Part shown: piece after piece, positions 22,370-35,199 of the stretch
How the letters are laid out: each line of letters starts with the position of its first letter
Numbering within the stretch: the first letter of the stretch is position 1
NCBI RefSeq assembly: GCF_037975245.1
Contig: NC_092561.1
Location: forward strand, 2,330,501-2,394,500
Direction: 5' to 3'
Length of the DNA stretch: 64,000 bases
From: Apostichopus japonicus
Lineage: Eukaryota > Echinodermata > Holothuroidea > Aspidochirotida > Stichopodidae
Position numbers and translations under genes: made by a program
The notes under the pieces: model-generated
Told to the model about the DNA's origin: nothing
The model's database searches: none
Seen by the model: only the letters and a program-made list of their open reading frames with translations

Positions 22370-25300
22370 TCTATATATATATGTTTTAGCAATCTTATAA
22401 ATGTGTATTTTATCTTGTCATTCTACATGAATGCAACATGAGATTTACCTGAATGCTTAATAAGGTTTAACTTTTATGCCCCCACCCCAAAAAAAATCTT
22501 ATTTTACAAAGTTTAAAACTTATTCGTAATCAGATACCATTTAAATGGAATCAGATATTAAAGGAATATATATATTTATGACATACAATATTGATGCTTT
22601 TTATACCAGTCTTTTGGAGAAATCTTTTTAGCAGTTGGCGAATGACTAATTGTAGCAGACAATTTAGCACAGTGAACCCACCAATATATTTTGGGCCCAA
22701 GAATTGCATCATTTTGCAATAACACACTGTGTTGCCTGCAGATAGCGAAACCTTCTTGCATATAATTAGGCAGCGCCTAATGAGCATATAAAAACCTTAG
22801 GCTACGCTCAGTGGATTAACCAATAAATACAACCTAATTGGATGAGTAGAAGGTGTTGATATCTTCAGTAGCCTCAGCGGAACTTACAAGGGGACCAGAT
22901 GTATCTGGTGAATTCCTTGTGCAATTCAGGGACAGAAAATAATTAGAAGCTTCTTCATACTTTCCTGGGAAGCCATTTATAGAGGAGTTAATCTCTGTTC
23001 ATGTCCACGTCATTCAGAATACGCCCTCGTTAGGTCTTTCCTTTGTTTTGCCGTTCCAACATTTTTCTTCGTCGTCACTCTCTTTGTAGAAACGATTTGG
23101 ATATGTGAAATTGTCCTTCTACACCGTGCAAACTATGCACTGTTACACAATATGTTGTTTGGCTTCTGGGTTATTTTTAACTTTTGTCTTTGTACTTAAT
23201 TAGTTTCTGCTATGCACTCATTAGTAGTCTCGGAGTGGAGTATTTTGTCTATTTTTTGGGTTTCAATATGTTTATACTGTAAAAATTGCAATTGCAATTT
23301 GATTTCACCTGTCCCAGTAGGCTATGGCACATGTTATATTGTATATTGTTAATATCTGTAATTAGTCAATCAAGACTGTTGCATCTACATCTCGGTAGAA
23401 GTCATGTGTCATTTCTTGGAATGATGTCAAATTTACATGCACGGAGCAAGCTGCTTAATCATCCTGGTAGGCAAATGTTGCCAGGTGCATAAATGTTATC
23501 AGTTTGAGGCAACTCTTGGAAATAGTATCTCAAGTTAGCCGTTAGATTGATAAGTTAATAATTCATCATCAATGATAACAGTGTTCTATCAGATGTTGCC
23601 AGATAGCTAGATGTCTACATTTGCAGCTCATTCTGGTAAACGTTGCCAGGTGCAATATTATCTTCTGTCTCATCTTCAATGACGATGACTCTTCCTCTGG
23701 TGTTGCTAGGTGCAATTTATGTTTGCACCTCACATTTTGTTACAATGCCAAAGGCTAAGTTACCTTTGCAATCGTGCTGGCGTGCCCGTGGGTGTGTGCG
23801 TGTGTGTGTGCGTGGTATGTTTGTGTGTGGGTGGGTGTGCTCCTGGGTGTGTCTGTGTTTGTGTGACAGCTAGCTTGTAAACAGGATATCTCAACAACCA
23901 ATGTCATACATGGTAGGTAGATGCCCTGTGATGTGCAGATGTGCCCGATTGTTTTGTCAAGATGATAACTAACACGTGGTATACCTTCCATTATATGTTG
24001 CCGCATTAGTCATATATACAATCCTATTCATATTGGTGTGTGCAAGTTCATGTATGTTAACATGTATCACTTACCACACTGTGAATATGTTTGGGCATCG
24101 TTACTGCAAAACGTTTTCGGTTTTCTGGTTCACTGTAATGTCTCCTTCTGGTGTTGCCAGATACACATGTTTAAATGTTTTTTATATCTGATGTTATTAG
24201 CTACAATATAGGCTTATACCTTAATTCCATATTAATGTTACTACTTTCTCTGGTGTTACCAAATTCATTTATTAAGTATAAGTCAAACGACTGAAATAAT
24301 TTAACTGAATGCAAATAAAAAGTAAATTGTTTACAAATGTAGAAGAAGATGAAGAAAGAGACACATCAAATTGATCAACTTGAGTACAGTAAAACTTTAT
24401 TAAATTTTTTCCTGAAAGCAGTACGATTTATGTACTTAACGAAGAAAATTCATATTTTGATACTAAATATACATATTTGCAGAAAACGAAATTTTGATTT
24501 GTGCCATGCTACAAGGCAAAGTGTCAATAGGCCAGCAAAAACTATAGAAGAAAACTGCAGCAGCTAAATGAAACCAATATCAAACAATAGGGATTATCTC
24601 TCTGCAAACAAACAGTGGAGCACAAAAGTTACATCCTATGCAGCTTAGCTGCAGGATGATGCAGCCTCCTCTCAGCATCCTACAGTCCACATTGTAACTG
24701 ATTAAAGGTATGCTGTATTGGCACCAAATATGCTAGATATTCAAATATGGTCACCTTTGGTCAAAATTCTTAAACTGTCTGAAAAACAACCTTCCATGAC
24801 ATTATCCTCACACGGTCATTCAATGGGATCTTGTGTGTTCCTTAAAAATGTCTGAGAACAATTTGGAGAGTAAAGAAAAACCTGGCCATGAAAGTCCTTT
24901 TTGCAAACCTCTAGCAAGTATAGCCTGCTTTGATGTGGGGCCTATACAGACTACCTTTAAACTTGCACCTAGTCTTGTTGCTAAGGTTGGTTTTCTAGCA
25001 TACAAGCTAATAATCTATTTCGTGTACATGCATCACGGTTATAGAGCGTAGCATCACAACTATACAGCAATACTCCTCCATGGTGTCACTCGAAACTAGC
25101 TTATTATCAAAGCATCTTAATTGATAAGGCCTCAATTAAAGCAGTACACTGCCCTGAATCTCATTTGGTTTGTTTTTTATCTCAGTGTTAAGAAGGTTTC
25201 TGTCCGTCAGTCCACTACGCCATTTTTCTTTCCGACAGCACGATTCTTCGTCTGTGATAATGGACTGTATGTCATTGTGCCTTGCTACCATTCAGCAGAT

Positions 25301-25990
25301 GATGCATGTAACATCCATCTGCTGTGATATAACGACTACCCGTCAATCCTCTACTCTATCTATCAGATACAGTGATTCAGGGCTGTTATCTCGGTATCTT
25401 AATTAACCCTGTTCAAAGATTAAGATAGGAAATCTGCGAGGAGTTTTTAAGTCACGGTAAACATTGCAAACCTCTTACTACGTCAAATCTATGACACAAT
25501 TTTTGTTTTCCTTGCGAGAATAATTGATAGAGTGACAAGAATTTAAGATGACCTTTTTCGAACTTCTGTTTAGGTATTGTATTATATGTATGCTGTCTGT
25601 GTACAGTATTTATTGTGATAGCATCAAGGGAACTCACCACCTTCCGGAATAAATGTATTTTGCATCCATTGATGGGGTAATGGGGGGGGGGGAGGGGGTG
25701 TAACAAATAACAGACGAATTGGAAGGGAAGTTAGTAGCATAAAATACTCATTTGCTTGTATGTTCAGGCATTAACATCACAATCAGGTTTATGTAAGGAC
25801 AAACAAGTTGTTGGTAATTTGAATGTGTGTATGTAACAACTATACGGCATATTTATCTCATCTTTGTAGAACTTACAAAAATGAAAAAAAAAACACCCCA
25901 TCATCTTTGTTTTGAAGATCAGGACGAGTCTCGATCAAGGAATTATTAATGTCAACCATGATTTTTTTTTATTGATTTCTGTCTCTCAAA
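22370..25990. other. Gene-poor region
   Basis: No convincing exon. An AATAAA at about 22822 could be a polyadenylation signal for the upstream gene. Between 23460 and 24260 a diverged phrase, CTGGTGTTGCCAGRTGCA, recurs about six times. A GT-rich tract occurs at 23785-23860. Confidence 0.4.
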
Positions 25991-25999
25991 TCGTTTATT

Positions 26000-26246
<247 letters not shown>

Positions 26247-27022
26247 TGCTCAAGATTGATCTCTTCAATTCACCCTAAGCCGCAAATTGTAACTTAACTT
26301 GAATCCATTGGCAATGAGCACAATATCCGTAAATACAGTATTGAAACGAAATAAAACCCTTCGACTATTTTCAACAAACGGCTGAAAATGTTAGATATTG
26401 CCTACTTTGTCATTATCCGTCTGATCAATCATATTTTGTATGACATATATTTTTTTGCACTTGTGAAATTGACAAAGATAATCCATTTCCATCTAGGGCT
26501 CTTCCTGGATTCATTAAAAGACTTCTACTTTTTTCTTCGTTCTTATACGATTAAGTCTTCTTTATATCGTTGTTTTCATTGAAATTATGAGAAACGGATA
26601 TATCGTGCAAGTGAAAATACGGTTATTTTACTCTTCTGTATTAATATATGTATATATCAGTGAAATATATTTTAAAATTATTTACAAGTCTGAAATATTC
26701 AGTGTTGGGTATAATTTGGTATGTTGGGTACAGTGGTTAAAACCATTGATTTTGAAATTGTTTGGATTAAATGGAAATTGTTAATTTGGGTACATAGTGT
26801 CATAAAATGTTTTTTTTTTTTGGGGGGGGGGGTGGGTGTTGTTGTTGGAAGGTGAGACAGAAAGTTGAAGAATCATAAAACGAGTCACATGGTACCAGGT
26901 ATTCTTAGTTTTGCCCTTTGTTGGGAACAAGTAAAAATCAACCTGCACACAGATAGGACACAAGGTTTCTATTTTTTAAATAGTATTAAACATATTTAAG
27001 CACTAGCAAACGATTAAATAAT

Positions 27023-27235
27023 AGTTAAACACCACTGCACACCAACAAACATAATAAAACAACATTAGATGAAACAACATTAATACAGTAAAACACCGCT
27101 GAACACCAACAAACATAATGTAACACCAAACGATAAAAACAACATTTAAACAGTTAAACACCACTGAACACCAACAAACAATGAAACACCATTCGATAAA
27201 ACAACATTTAAGCAGTTAAACACCACACCCAAGAA
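27023..27235. repeat. A/C-rich ~64-bp tandem repeat
   Basis: AGTTAAACACCACTG-type units start at 27023, 27087, 27152 and 27214. The + strand is strongly A/C-biased with almost no G. Copies are diverged and the last is partial. Confidence 0.8.
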
Positions 27236-27404
27236 ACAAATCACCAAATTTACACACCAGCATACACGGATATAAACCAAGTACAAACACATTTGAGCCC
27301 ACATTAACATAAACAAACGTAACTAAACACCAACAACTTCCAGTTTAAAGCAATTCCTATGAATATTCATGAGATCTAATTGTCATGAAGGCACCATGTT
27401 TCCT

Positions 27405-27407
<3 letters not shown>

Positions 27408-27462
<55 letters not shown>
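27408..27462. repeat. TA microsatellite
   Basis: Uninterrupted (TA)n. Confidence 0.95.
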
Positions 27463-27466
<4 letters not shown>

Positions 27467-27469
27467 GAA

Positions 27470-30400
27470 CCAGAAGAATGTTTACATTCATCGGAATAAA
27501 CATATCACGGGGATTCGTTATCTTGATTAATATGTATATATTACTGCAGGGTGTCAAATCAGGTAGTACCATTAGTAACCGTTATCATAATAAAAGTAGA
27601 ATATTTTTTTTTATAAATAACATAATAGTAAGAAGTGACGTGCACGGAATTTCAAAGGATCGTTGAGATGGTGGAGGGGGGGGGGGGGAGGTGAGGAACT
27701 TTACCTCCTTTGCAAACACCATTGATAGTAAGGTTAAGAGCCTGGTACTAGGACGGTAAGTTTTGTCAGTATGTCATGTTACAAAATGTGCACTTTGCAC
27801 TATATGGCATTAGTAAAAGTAGATCGGTTCACAACATTTCTATTTGATTTCTTTGGAAGAAGCAAATGAGAAGAAACTGATCAATGTGATTGAGAAAAGA
27901 TGAGGGAAATCCGGGGGGGGGGGGATAGGGAGGGAGGATGTACATTTAGAGGTTAAACATATTTATTTATACACAATTTATAATATGATGATCATCCAGG
28001 CTTATTACAAACTCAGATTGTTGAAAAGTTAACAGAAATGGAGGCAGGAGAGAGGCACTTTGCTTAGAAAGTTGCGTTTAATGACATTTTGAAATGTTCA
28101 TAACATTATTTGAAGATAGGAGGGTTTGTGTGATTGGGGGATCATGGGGGAGGGGGGGGGGAATGGGGGTCCTGGGGGGTTGCACTTAATTAACAATTAA
28201 ATTATGTCTTTTGGTTTCATGACCTAATGGTCGCCATGTGAAGTCACTTTTATGGTGTTTGTGTTAGGAGAAGAATATGGAAGGCACATAGGTGTTGAAT
28301 TCTTGTGAATGAATTTATCACTTCCAAAAATGTTCCAGTTTCTTTACATTTGAAATATTTAAGAGAATATACTGTTTATTTCGTTGTTTTTTGAGAGGCT
28401 AAAAAGCTACAATCTAATAAATGACTCAAATTATAAATAATATTCCATGAATACATTTATTTTGACTTGATCGACTCGACACACAGTTGACAGACTGAAA
28501 GTGGTTGAAATTCCCTTAGAGAAGAGGACCGGACCCCTCGGGCCGTGTCGCATTGGCCCACCGGTTTACCGTCTGGCGCCTTCTTCCTCTTGGTCGCGAA
28601 AGATACTAAGTTCAAAGACACAGCGCCGCCAGTTGTTGGATAACTGAGCCAGCAGTAATTTGTGCCCCAGCCACCCCTCCCTCCCTCCTCCTTGCATTTG
28701 TTTGTCTAAGAAAACCTATTAAAGTGTGGCTCTCTTTAAACATATATTGTTGTTTTATGAAAATGAGAATAAATTATGCTCTTTCATATCCCCCCCCCCC
28801 CCTCCCTATACTGGATCCCGGAGCTTTGATCCGCTGACCCCGTCAGTCGTCCCTAACCCTCCCCCCTCCCACCCCCCTTACATGCGAAGAATGATTCGTG
28901 ATGTTACCATTATAACTAATAGAAATGTCTACTATGGAAGCGCGTGGCCGTCATAAACACAGAATTATGACGTACCCTATAACGAAATCATGATATAATG
29001 TAATTAATTTTTTGAACACAACTATATTTTACCTCATAACATTTGTGAACGTTCTTGAATAGACTTCTAACGAAAATAACCTGAAATGTTGCTACGCGAT
29101 TTTTTTTAATTGATTTCTTGTACCAATTTATGTTATAAATCTCTGTGGTAAATATTATCTCTGCGTCGTGTGGTAATTCATACGGTGGCTTAAAAGGGAC
29201 ATACGAAAGAAAAATAATTGAGATGAAAAGTCAAAATTTGAGATTTGGGGGAACTTATTTTTTTACCCTTTGTTTCTATCAAGCCACCGTAAATTAATTT
29301 AGTTCCGAACTAACGATTTTTTTGGGTCGTGTTCTTAATTACCCAATCGGAGATTATTTTGGAAAAGGTGCTGGCCTCTTTATACAGACTTGTTATTCGT
29401 TCATGTTCAAGTCACGACTCTAACTTGACTACACAATGTATATGTTAGTATATAAAATTTGACCGTAAAGTTCACAATTCACAACGCCAAAATAAACATC
29501 AAATCAAGCAAACAATAATGTTTTAATGTTAAATGTGTACAGTTTGTTGTAAAGGTCATTATCAATAATTAGTACATGCACTTCGTTATGCTATGTTTAT
29601 GACTTGGATATAAGTTTCATGCTTCCAACCTACTCTCGCGGGACGTGTTTCAATATCATCTACATTACGTGTTTACTATTGCTGAGCTTGCTCTGTACAT
29701 AAAGGCCGGGGAAACGTAACATCCGGGACTTTTTCGAATTGCAACACGTGTTACATAACATATCAGTCTATTATAGATAATCAGTGGAGTGCGAAAATAT
29801 GCTAGAAAGTCAGAAAATGGTCACCAATTTTAATTCCAAAATGTATTTTACTGTTGCTGCCATTCGCCAGCTCCAATTAACTTATCTCAATCATACATGT
29901 AGTAAATGAAGACTCTTTCTCCTCACGTATCCAGAAAATAATTTAGACTGTCAACACTCCCCAGGACAAATATTTCTAACAAAAACTAATAAATAACAAT
30001 GATAATAAAATGAGCAGATATATCTTGTAACACTTTGGCGCCTATTCTGACGGCTATCAATGTTTTCACTTTATTTCTTCACACCTTTTCTCCTTCAGTG
30101 TTTATCATATTTATTTCTTTTCTTTTTCTAATGTATAAATTGCACTTCTTTTAACAGTTTGTCCATTGTTGATCAATTATTTACGCATGCGTGATTTTAA
30201 CACATGGCTATAGTCACCTCGTTAGTGTTGCTACTGAGACTGCTTTCTTGCTTGCTCTGAGTTGTCAAGACATATATAGGAAAGTAAACATTTGTGTGTG
30301 AGACTATAGAACGACAGATCCATCGATCGTTGTTGTTCTATTAATGGTAAAACAAACGTATTACGCCAAGGTGATAAAAGCCTTGCTGCTCATATTTGAC

Positions 30401-32150
30401 GGGTTCAGGGTGTGCCTGTGTTTTTTAATCTTTGTCTCACACGAAACTGTGACGTGACTTGAACATTAGAGAATTTCCGTTTTTTCGTTGCCCGGTTACC
30501 AAGTAATGAAGAATTCTGGAAAACAGTTATTTGATGTTTTCAGACTCAGGTATATACCTGGTCAAATGTATTGACTTGGGAAGATGACTTGATTAAAGAG
30601 CAAATATGAAGTTTGTTAACGATATAATTCTTTAAGGGATTCTTATTTATAAACATGACGTATATTTGACAATAAGACTTGTCGTATATGTCAAACGGGT
30701 TCTAGGTATATTATGTCTGCCAAATGCGTACATGCATACAAATGTGCTTGTTCCATTCATTTGATCGATCAAACTTCATTTTAAAAGTAATGTATCGCTA
30801 TCTGTACGGATCTTCTAGTGAAGGACTAACAAAGCTCATATAACGTTAAACATGCGTAACTACGCTGATGTATATTTGCCAGTGTGTACGTTAGAGCTGT
30901 ACAACTGCACGCTTACTCGTGCGTGCGACGGAGATACATTGACCTCATACGTGTTCACTACGTCAACACTGTTTAGCTGCAAACAGAGCAATACGTGCTT
31001 TCGAAACCACACTGACGGTGTGCACTATTTTACGCGATATTTACCCGAATCATACATGTATAGTTGCACGTAGACCTTTGCGTTGGTACGTAAATCGCCG
31101 CGTCGAAGTTACATCGATTGCTGTAATTGATCATAGAAATACCTTAAGCAACGATACATTCCCTAAGGCTTTTAAGATGCTTTTATATTTTCTTCATTAG
31201 ATGACTTTAACCCCCTTCTAACCCCCACGAACCTCTCTACGTTATATGATTTAAACCCCTTCGAACCCCCACGAACCTCTCCGCATTATATGACTTTTGC
31301 GATGAACAATAGTCTACAAATACAATTGACTGGTGACTTTCTGTATAGCATGCGCACCCCCAAACACCTCCCCATCCCACCCCACCCCACCCCACCCCAC
31401 CCCACCCCACCGGGGCCCGTTTAAATGTAAGAACCGGTTATGCTATAAATTAAATGAATGAACCGTGCTTTCATTTCGCAACAGATTACAACATACCATT
31501 TCTTAGCGTACAAATAACAAATGCACAGTATGTGGCAGGTCAAAGGTTATGTAGGCCCATAGGGTCCATTACACTGTATGTGACCATGGACTTCGGAAAT
31601 AGCTCCATGATGGAAGAGTCGCCGCGGGAGGGGAAGGGGGGTGGCGGCGTTTATAATGATGATCTCCGTCAATGGGGGCGGGGGGGGGGGGCGTTTCAGA
31701 ATGATGATCTCCGTCATTATAAAGTATATATGCATCTTTAAAATTGTACAATACCCAAAGTGTCCGTTATTAGCAAACTTCGTTCATTTATTTTATTACG
31801 AAAAACAAATTCTGCCAGAAATTCATCTATTTAAAGAAACAGTTATTTTGGGGGTTTCCTGTATTCTTTTCCACACACGACCACATTTGTGTTTGTACAA
31901 AGGTCAAGGACATAGAAAAGCCAAGCTCACCCTTACCGGAAAATGTTTAATTACTATATTGGACTCGATGATATTTCTACAATATGTCCTAGCTATAAAA
32001 CTGCAGCCGTGGAAACCAAACACCTGATTACTTAAAGTCACACAGGAAGCCATGGCAACCTACAACGAATCCTTTCAGTCTATTATTTTCTTTTCTACTA
32101 CTTTTTCTTTCGTTTCATAAAGCCGACTGCAAGACTTGCGGCCAGCGTGT
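27470..32150. other. Gene-poor region
   Basis: Contains several G-tracts (27675, 27910, 28150), a small GC-rich island near 28500-28640, an inverted pair ACGGTGGCTT/AAGCCACCGT at 29182/29281, a twofold ~60-bp repeat at 31202-31298 and a (CCCCA)n tract at 31376-31409. A 73-codon frame at 30852-31073 has five cysteines but no family I recognise. No gene is called. Confidence 0.4.
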
Positions 32151-32350
32151 ATAGCCTATCTATATATATAAGGATATAATCACCAGTAATATATATATAG
32201 ACTGAATACCATTGCGTTGTAATTACAGATTTAATCAGCCTTACGGAACCAAGTCACATTGTTGTTACTATAGTAGCTAAGTCGTTAGGTTATCAAGGTT
32301 CCCATTGCAAACGTACTTCGGGCTTACGGATTGAATAAACGTATAACACA
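32151..32350 (+). mobile_element. Possible solo LTR with primer-binding-site remnant
   Basis: The stretch begins TGTATAGCC and ends AACACA. It has a TATA-rich segment near the start and AATAAA close to the end, and is followed within 2 bp by TGGCAGCGTGGGAG, which resembles a tRNA-Leu-type primer binding site. No second LTR or pol reading frame is in the window. Speculative. Confidence 0.3.
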
Positions 32351-32955
32351 ACTGGCAGCGTGGGAGAAGGAACGAGTTGGTGATTGTCTTATTTATCAGG
32401 TAGGTCAATTTCTCATGCTTAATCAATAATCAGCCTTTCAAAAGTGTTTGTGCTTGACAACCTTATATCTTATACGTTGTATATTAAAAGCTGTTATGTG
32501 TAGTATAGATGCTATGGCGTTTAGTATAGGTTGCTATGTATAGACTTCGGGTAAACTGCAGCAAGTTGTATACTCACTGCATCGTGAGTTAGAATTGAAA
32601 GTTACTAGGTAAAACAGGCGATAGATAAGTGCTATAAATTAATTCGCGTCAAATTTTATGTTTGAAGTGTAAAGAGTGTGTTATATATACATATATGTAT
32701 ATTGTTTTGTTAACTGCAGGCCTAACTATACATGTATGGATATCACATATAAAATGTCGCCATTGGCCCTGCATGAGGACGATTTTATTCAGTTTTTAAA
32801 GTTACTTATATATTTCGAAGTATTGAAACTGGTAATTTTACTAAGTCACTTCGGATTTTGTTGTTGTTGCTATTTTTGGAAGGCTTACATATTGAATCTA
32901 AAAAAAAACAGTAGGCTGTAACATAAATATATTATGATGGCAGGTTGCTTTATAC

Positions 32956-33394
32956 CAGGGGTTCCCTAACTGGGGTGCATGAACCCCCAGGGGGTGCGTG
33001 AGTCCATCCCAGGGGATTCGTGAGACGTTTCTGAAAGTCAAAACTAGAGTACTTTTCGTTGAACTAAAATATGATATATCATATAATTTAGTAATGTAAA
33101 AAAGTCGTACAAACGTATCGACAAACTCATTTCCCGTTCCATACGCATATGTTGCCATAGTAGTACCGTACCTGAATAACTGAATTATGAAACAGACACA
33201 GGCCGCAATATTTGTTCATCTCTTGTTTTTTTCCATTACAATATTACACTATGAAGTTGATCTTTTACGAAACACTGTTATGCGTATATTATAGTATAAT
33301 AATGACTCAGATCGTGTCTCGAAAAGTTGGGGGTTCGTGGACAACTCTGACATCCACAGGGGGTTCGTGAGGGGATGAAGTTAGGGAAACCCTG
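32956..33394. mobile_element. Non-autonomous hAT element, 439 bp
   Basis: Terminal inverted repeats are CAGGGGTTCCCTAAC (left) and GTTAGGGAAACCCTG (right), 14 of 15 positions matching. Both sides carry a perfect 8-bp duplication, CTTTATAC (32948-32955 and 33395-33402). No transposase. Confidence 0.88.
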
Positions 33395-33662
33395 CTTTAT
33401 ACGGTACTATACTTTCAAAATATTTTCAAAACATTCAGGAATACATAGCCTATATCCATTGATATATCGTTCGTGGGTCCATGTGAGTACGGGACATGAT
33501 GGCTAGGTTATGAAGGGGTGTGGGTTATGATGGGGGTGGGGGTAGGTTGTCATATGTGAGCAATGTGTCCTCCAGACACGATATTCTATCATGCATTCAC
33601 CGCCTAAGTTACTATGCATGCATTTACTACAAGTGTGTCAGGGTCTTCACTACACTATACAG

Positions 33663-33830
33663 GCGCGTATCCAGGATTTTCTAACCCGGGGGGCGCGAAT
33701 TACTATCTAAGCGGAGCGCCACCATCGGTTGGCGCGGAGCGTACAAGAAAATTTCTGGGTTTGATACCCCCCAGATCACCGGAAATGGCACTTCTCGGGC
33801 TTGAAAATGACCAAGCAGATGTACACTTTT
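33663..33830. mobile_element. hAT-like fragment carrying the GCGCCACC core
   Basis: Left end CAGGCGCGTATCCAGG, then the core CTAAGCGGAGCGCCACCAT with a GCGCCA/TGGCGC hairpin shared with copies at 34.9, 40.7 and 60.2 kb. The right end was not found; truncated. Confidence 0.6.
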
Positions 33831-34342
33831 GCCTGAGAACCAAGTATTTCCCAAAAGTGTTTTTTTTTCTATCCATAACCTTTTTGAAGATTGTGATCAG
33901 TCACACATCATGTTCGACCTGATTGCATGTCCTATGGATCATTGCTTTTGTAGGTGATTCTACGTCACGGCCCACAATATCCGAAAGCCCCACTTTTCAA
34001 GGAATTTAAGCCCATTATTTGTTGAGAATTTGAAAATTCACACTTTTCGTGAATAAAAATCACTTCAAAACATACCCATAATGTTGCACACAATTCAATC
34101 TATGGACAACTAATATAGAAAAACCTCCTTGAACCCCTAATAGACAGGTCAAAATTGCACGAGTAGAGGAAAGTATGATGAAGAATGTTGGTGAGGAAAT
34201 TTTCGAAAAATTCAGACACAGTTAATTTATTGGTGTATAAATATTAAAACCTCTTATAATGGCTATTATAAAACTTGGTTGAAGGAAATGAAAAATAGCA
34301 GATATTTCCGATATCAGGTATATCGAAACCGAACACTACACA

Positions 34343-34781
34343 CATAGGCGTAGGTCCCGTAGGAGGCGGGGGCTGCAGCCCCCCCCCCCCCGCAACCATT
34401 TTTTTCCACATTTTTTTCGGGCACCTACTGAAAGAAAAATAAATAGCAATGAATAGCTTAAAAATGATCTCCTTGGTAATTAAAATAAAGTTGTAAGCTT
34501 GGCCGACATTACTACTGTAAAAGAGAGTTTTGACATAAATGGATCTGTATGGTTTTTCTCCATCTACATAAGACATTTGGTTGTTTACATTAGCATCCGG
34601 CGGTATACTGTGCAACTTTAACGGACCGTTAGGTAAACGATGTCATGCAATGTAATGACCCATGCTTGCTTATATGATATTGACATCGATATGTTGAACG
34701 CGCGCTTCGCGCGCGAACATTTTGGCTTTCTTTCGGGCAAGTCGTTACAGCCCCAAATCCAATTGGGCTCCTACGCCTTTG
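34343..34781. mobile_element. Non-autonomous hAT element, 439 bp
   Basis: Ends CATAGGCGTAGG and CCTACGCCTTTG are inverted, and both sides carry the perfect 8-bp duplication ACTACACA (34335-34342, 34782-34789). Inside are a C-tract and a GCGCGC-TTCGC-GCGC palindrome at ~34700. No open transposase frame. Confidence 0.85.
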
Positions 34782-34881
34782 ACTACACATAGACAGTTTT
34801 GAGGCTGTTCATTTTTGAACATGCATTTCAGTGCTCACTGATATGATGTTATATCTGCACTTTGCTTTACAAATTCGAACA

Positions 34882-35160
34882 GGCGTGTAGCGAGTAATTG
34901 CCAAGGGAGGGGCGAAGCCTGTAGGCAAACTATCTAAGCGAAGCGCCACCATGAGTTGGCGCGAAGCGTACAAGAAAAATTTTGGCCGAAAATACCTCCC
35001 AGATCGCTGGAAATGACACTTCCCAGGCCTTGTAAGTTGCATCTAAGCATTGTCTATTTTGAAATTACTAGCGATGTCATAAAGAAAATTTGCTCGGGGG
35101 GGGGGGGGCGGTCGCCCCCTTCCCGAAATGCGTCATGTTCCCCGACGACTCGGTCGAGTT
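34882..35160. mobile_element. hAT-like fragment carrying the GCGCCACC core
   Basis: Starts CAGGCGTGTAGCGAG. The core CTAAGCGAAGCGCCACCAT is at ~34933, followed by CCAGATCGCTGGAAATGACA and a G-tract. Related to the copies at 33.7, 40.7 and 60.2 kb. Right terminus not identified. Confidence 0.6.
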
Positions 35161-35199
35161 CAAGACCAGCCACAGTTGGTTCCATATAGCACAATTGTA

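Noticed and set aside
30852-31073. 73-codon cysteine-containing frame, briefly considered as a rhamnose-binding-lectin domain
   Set aside because: Only a short ACDGDTLT stretch resembles the family; the following YGR and cysteine pattern is missing.
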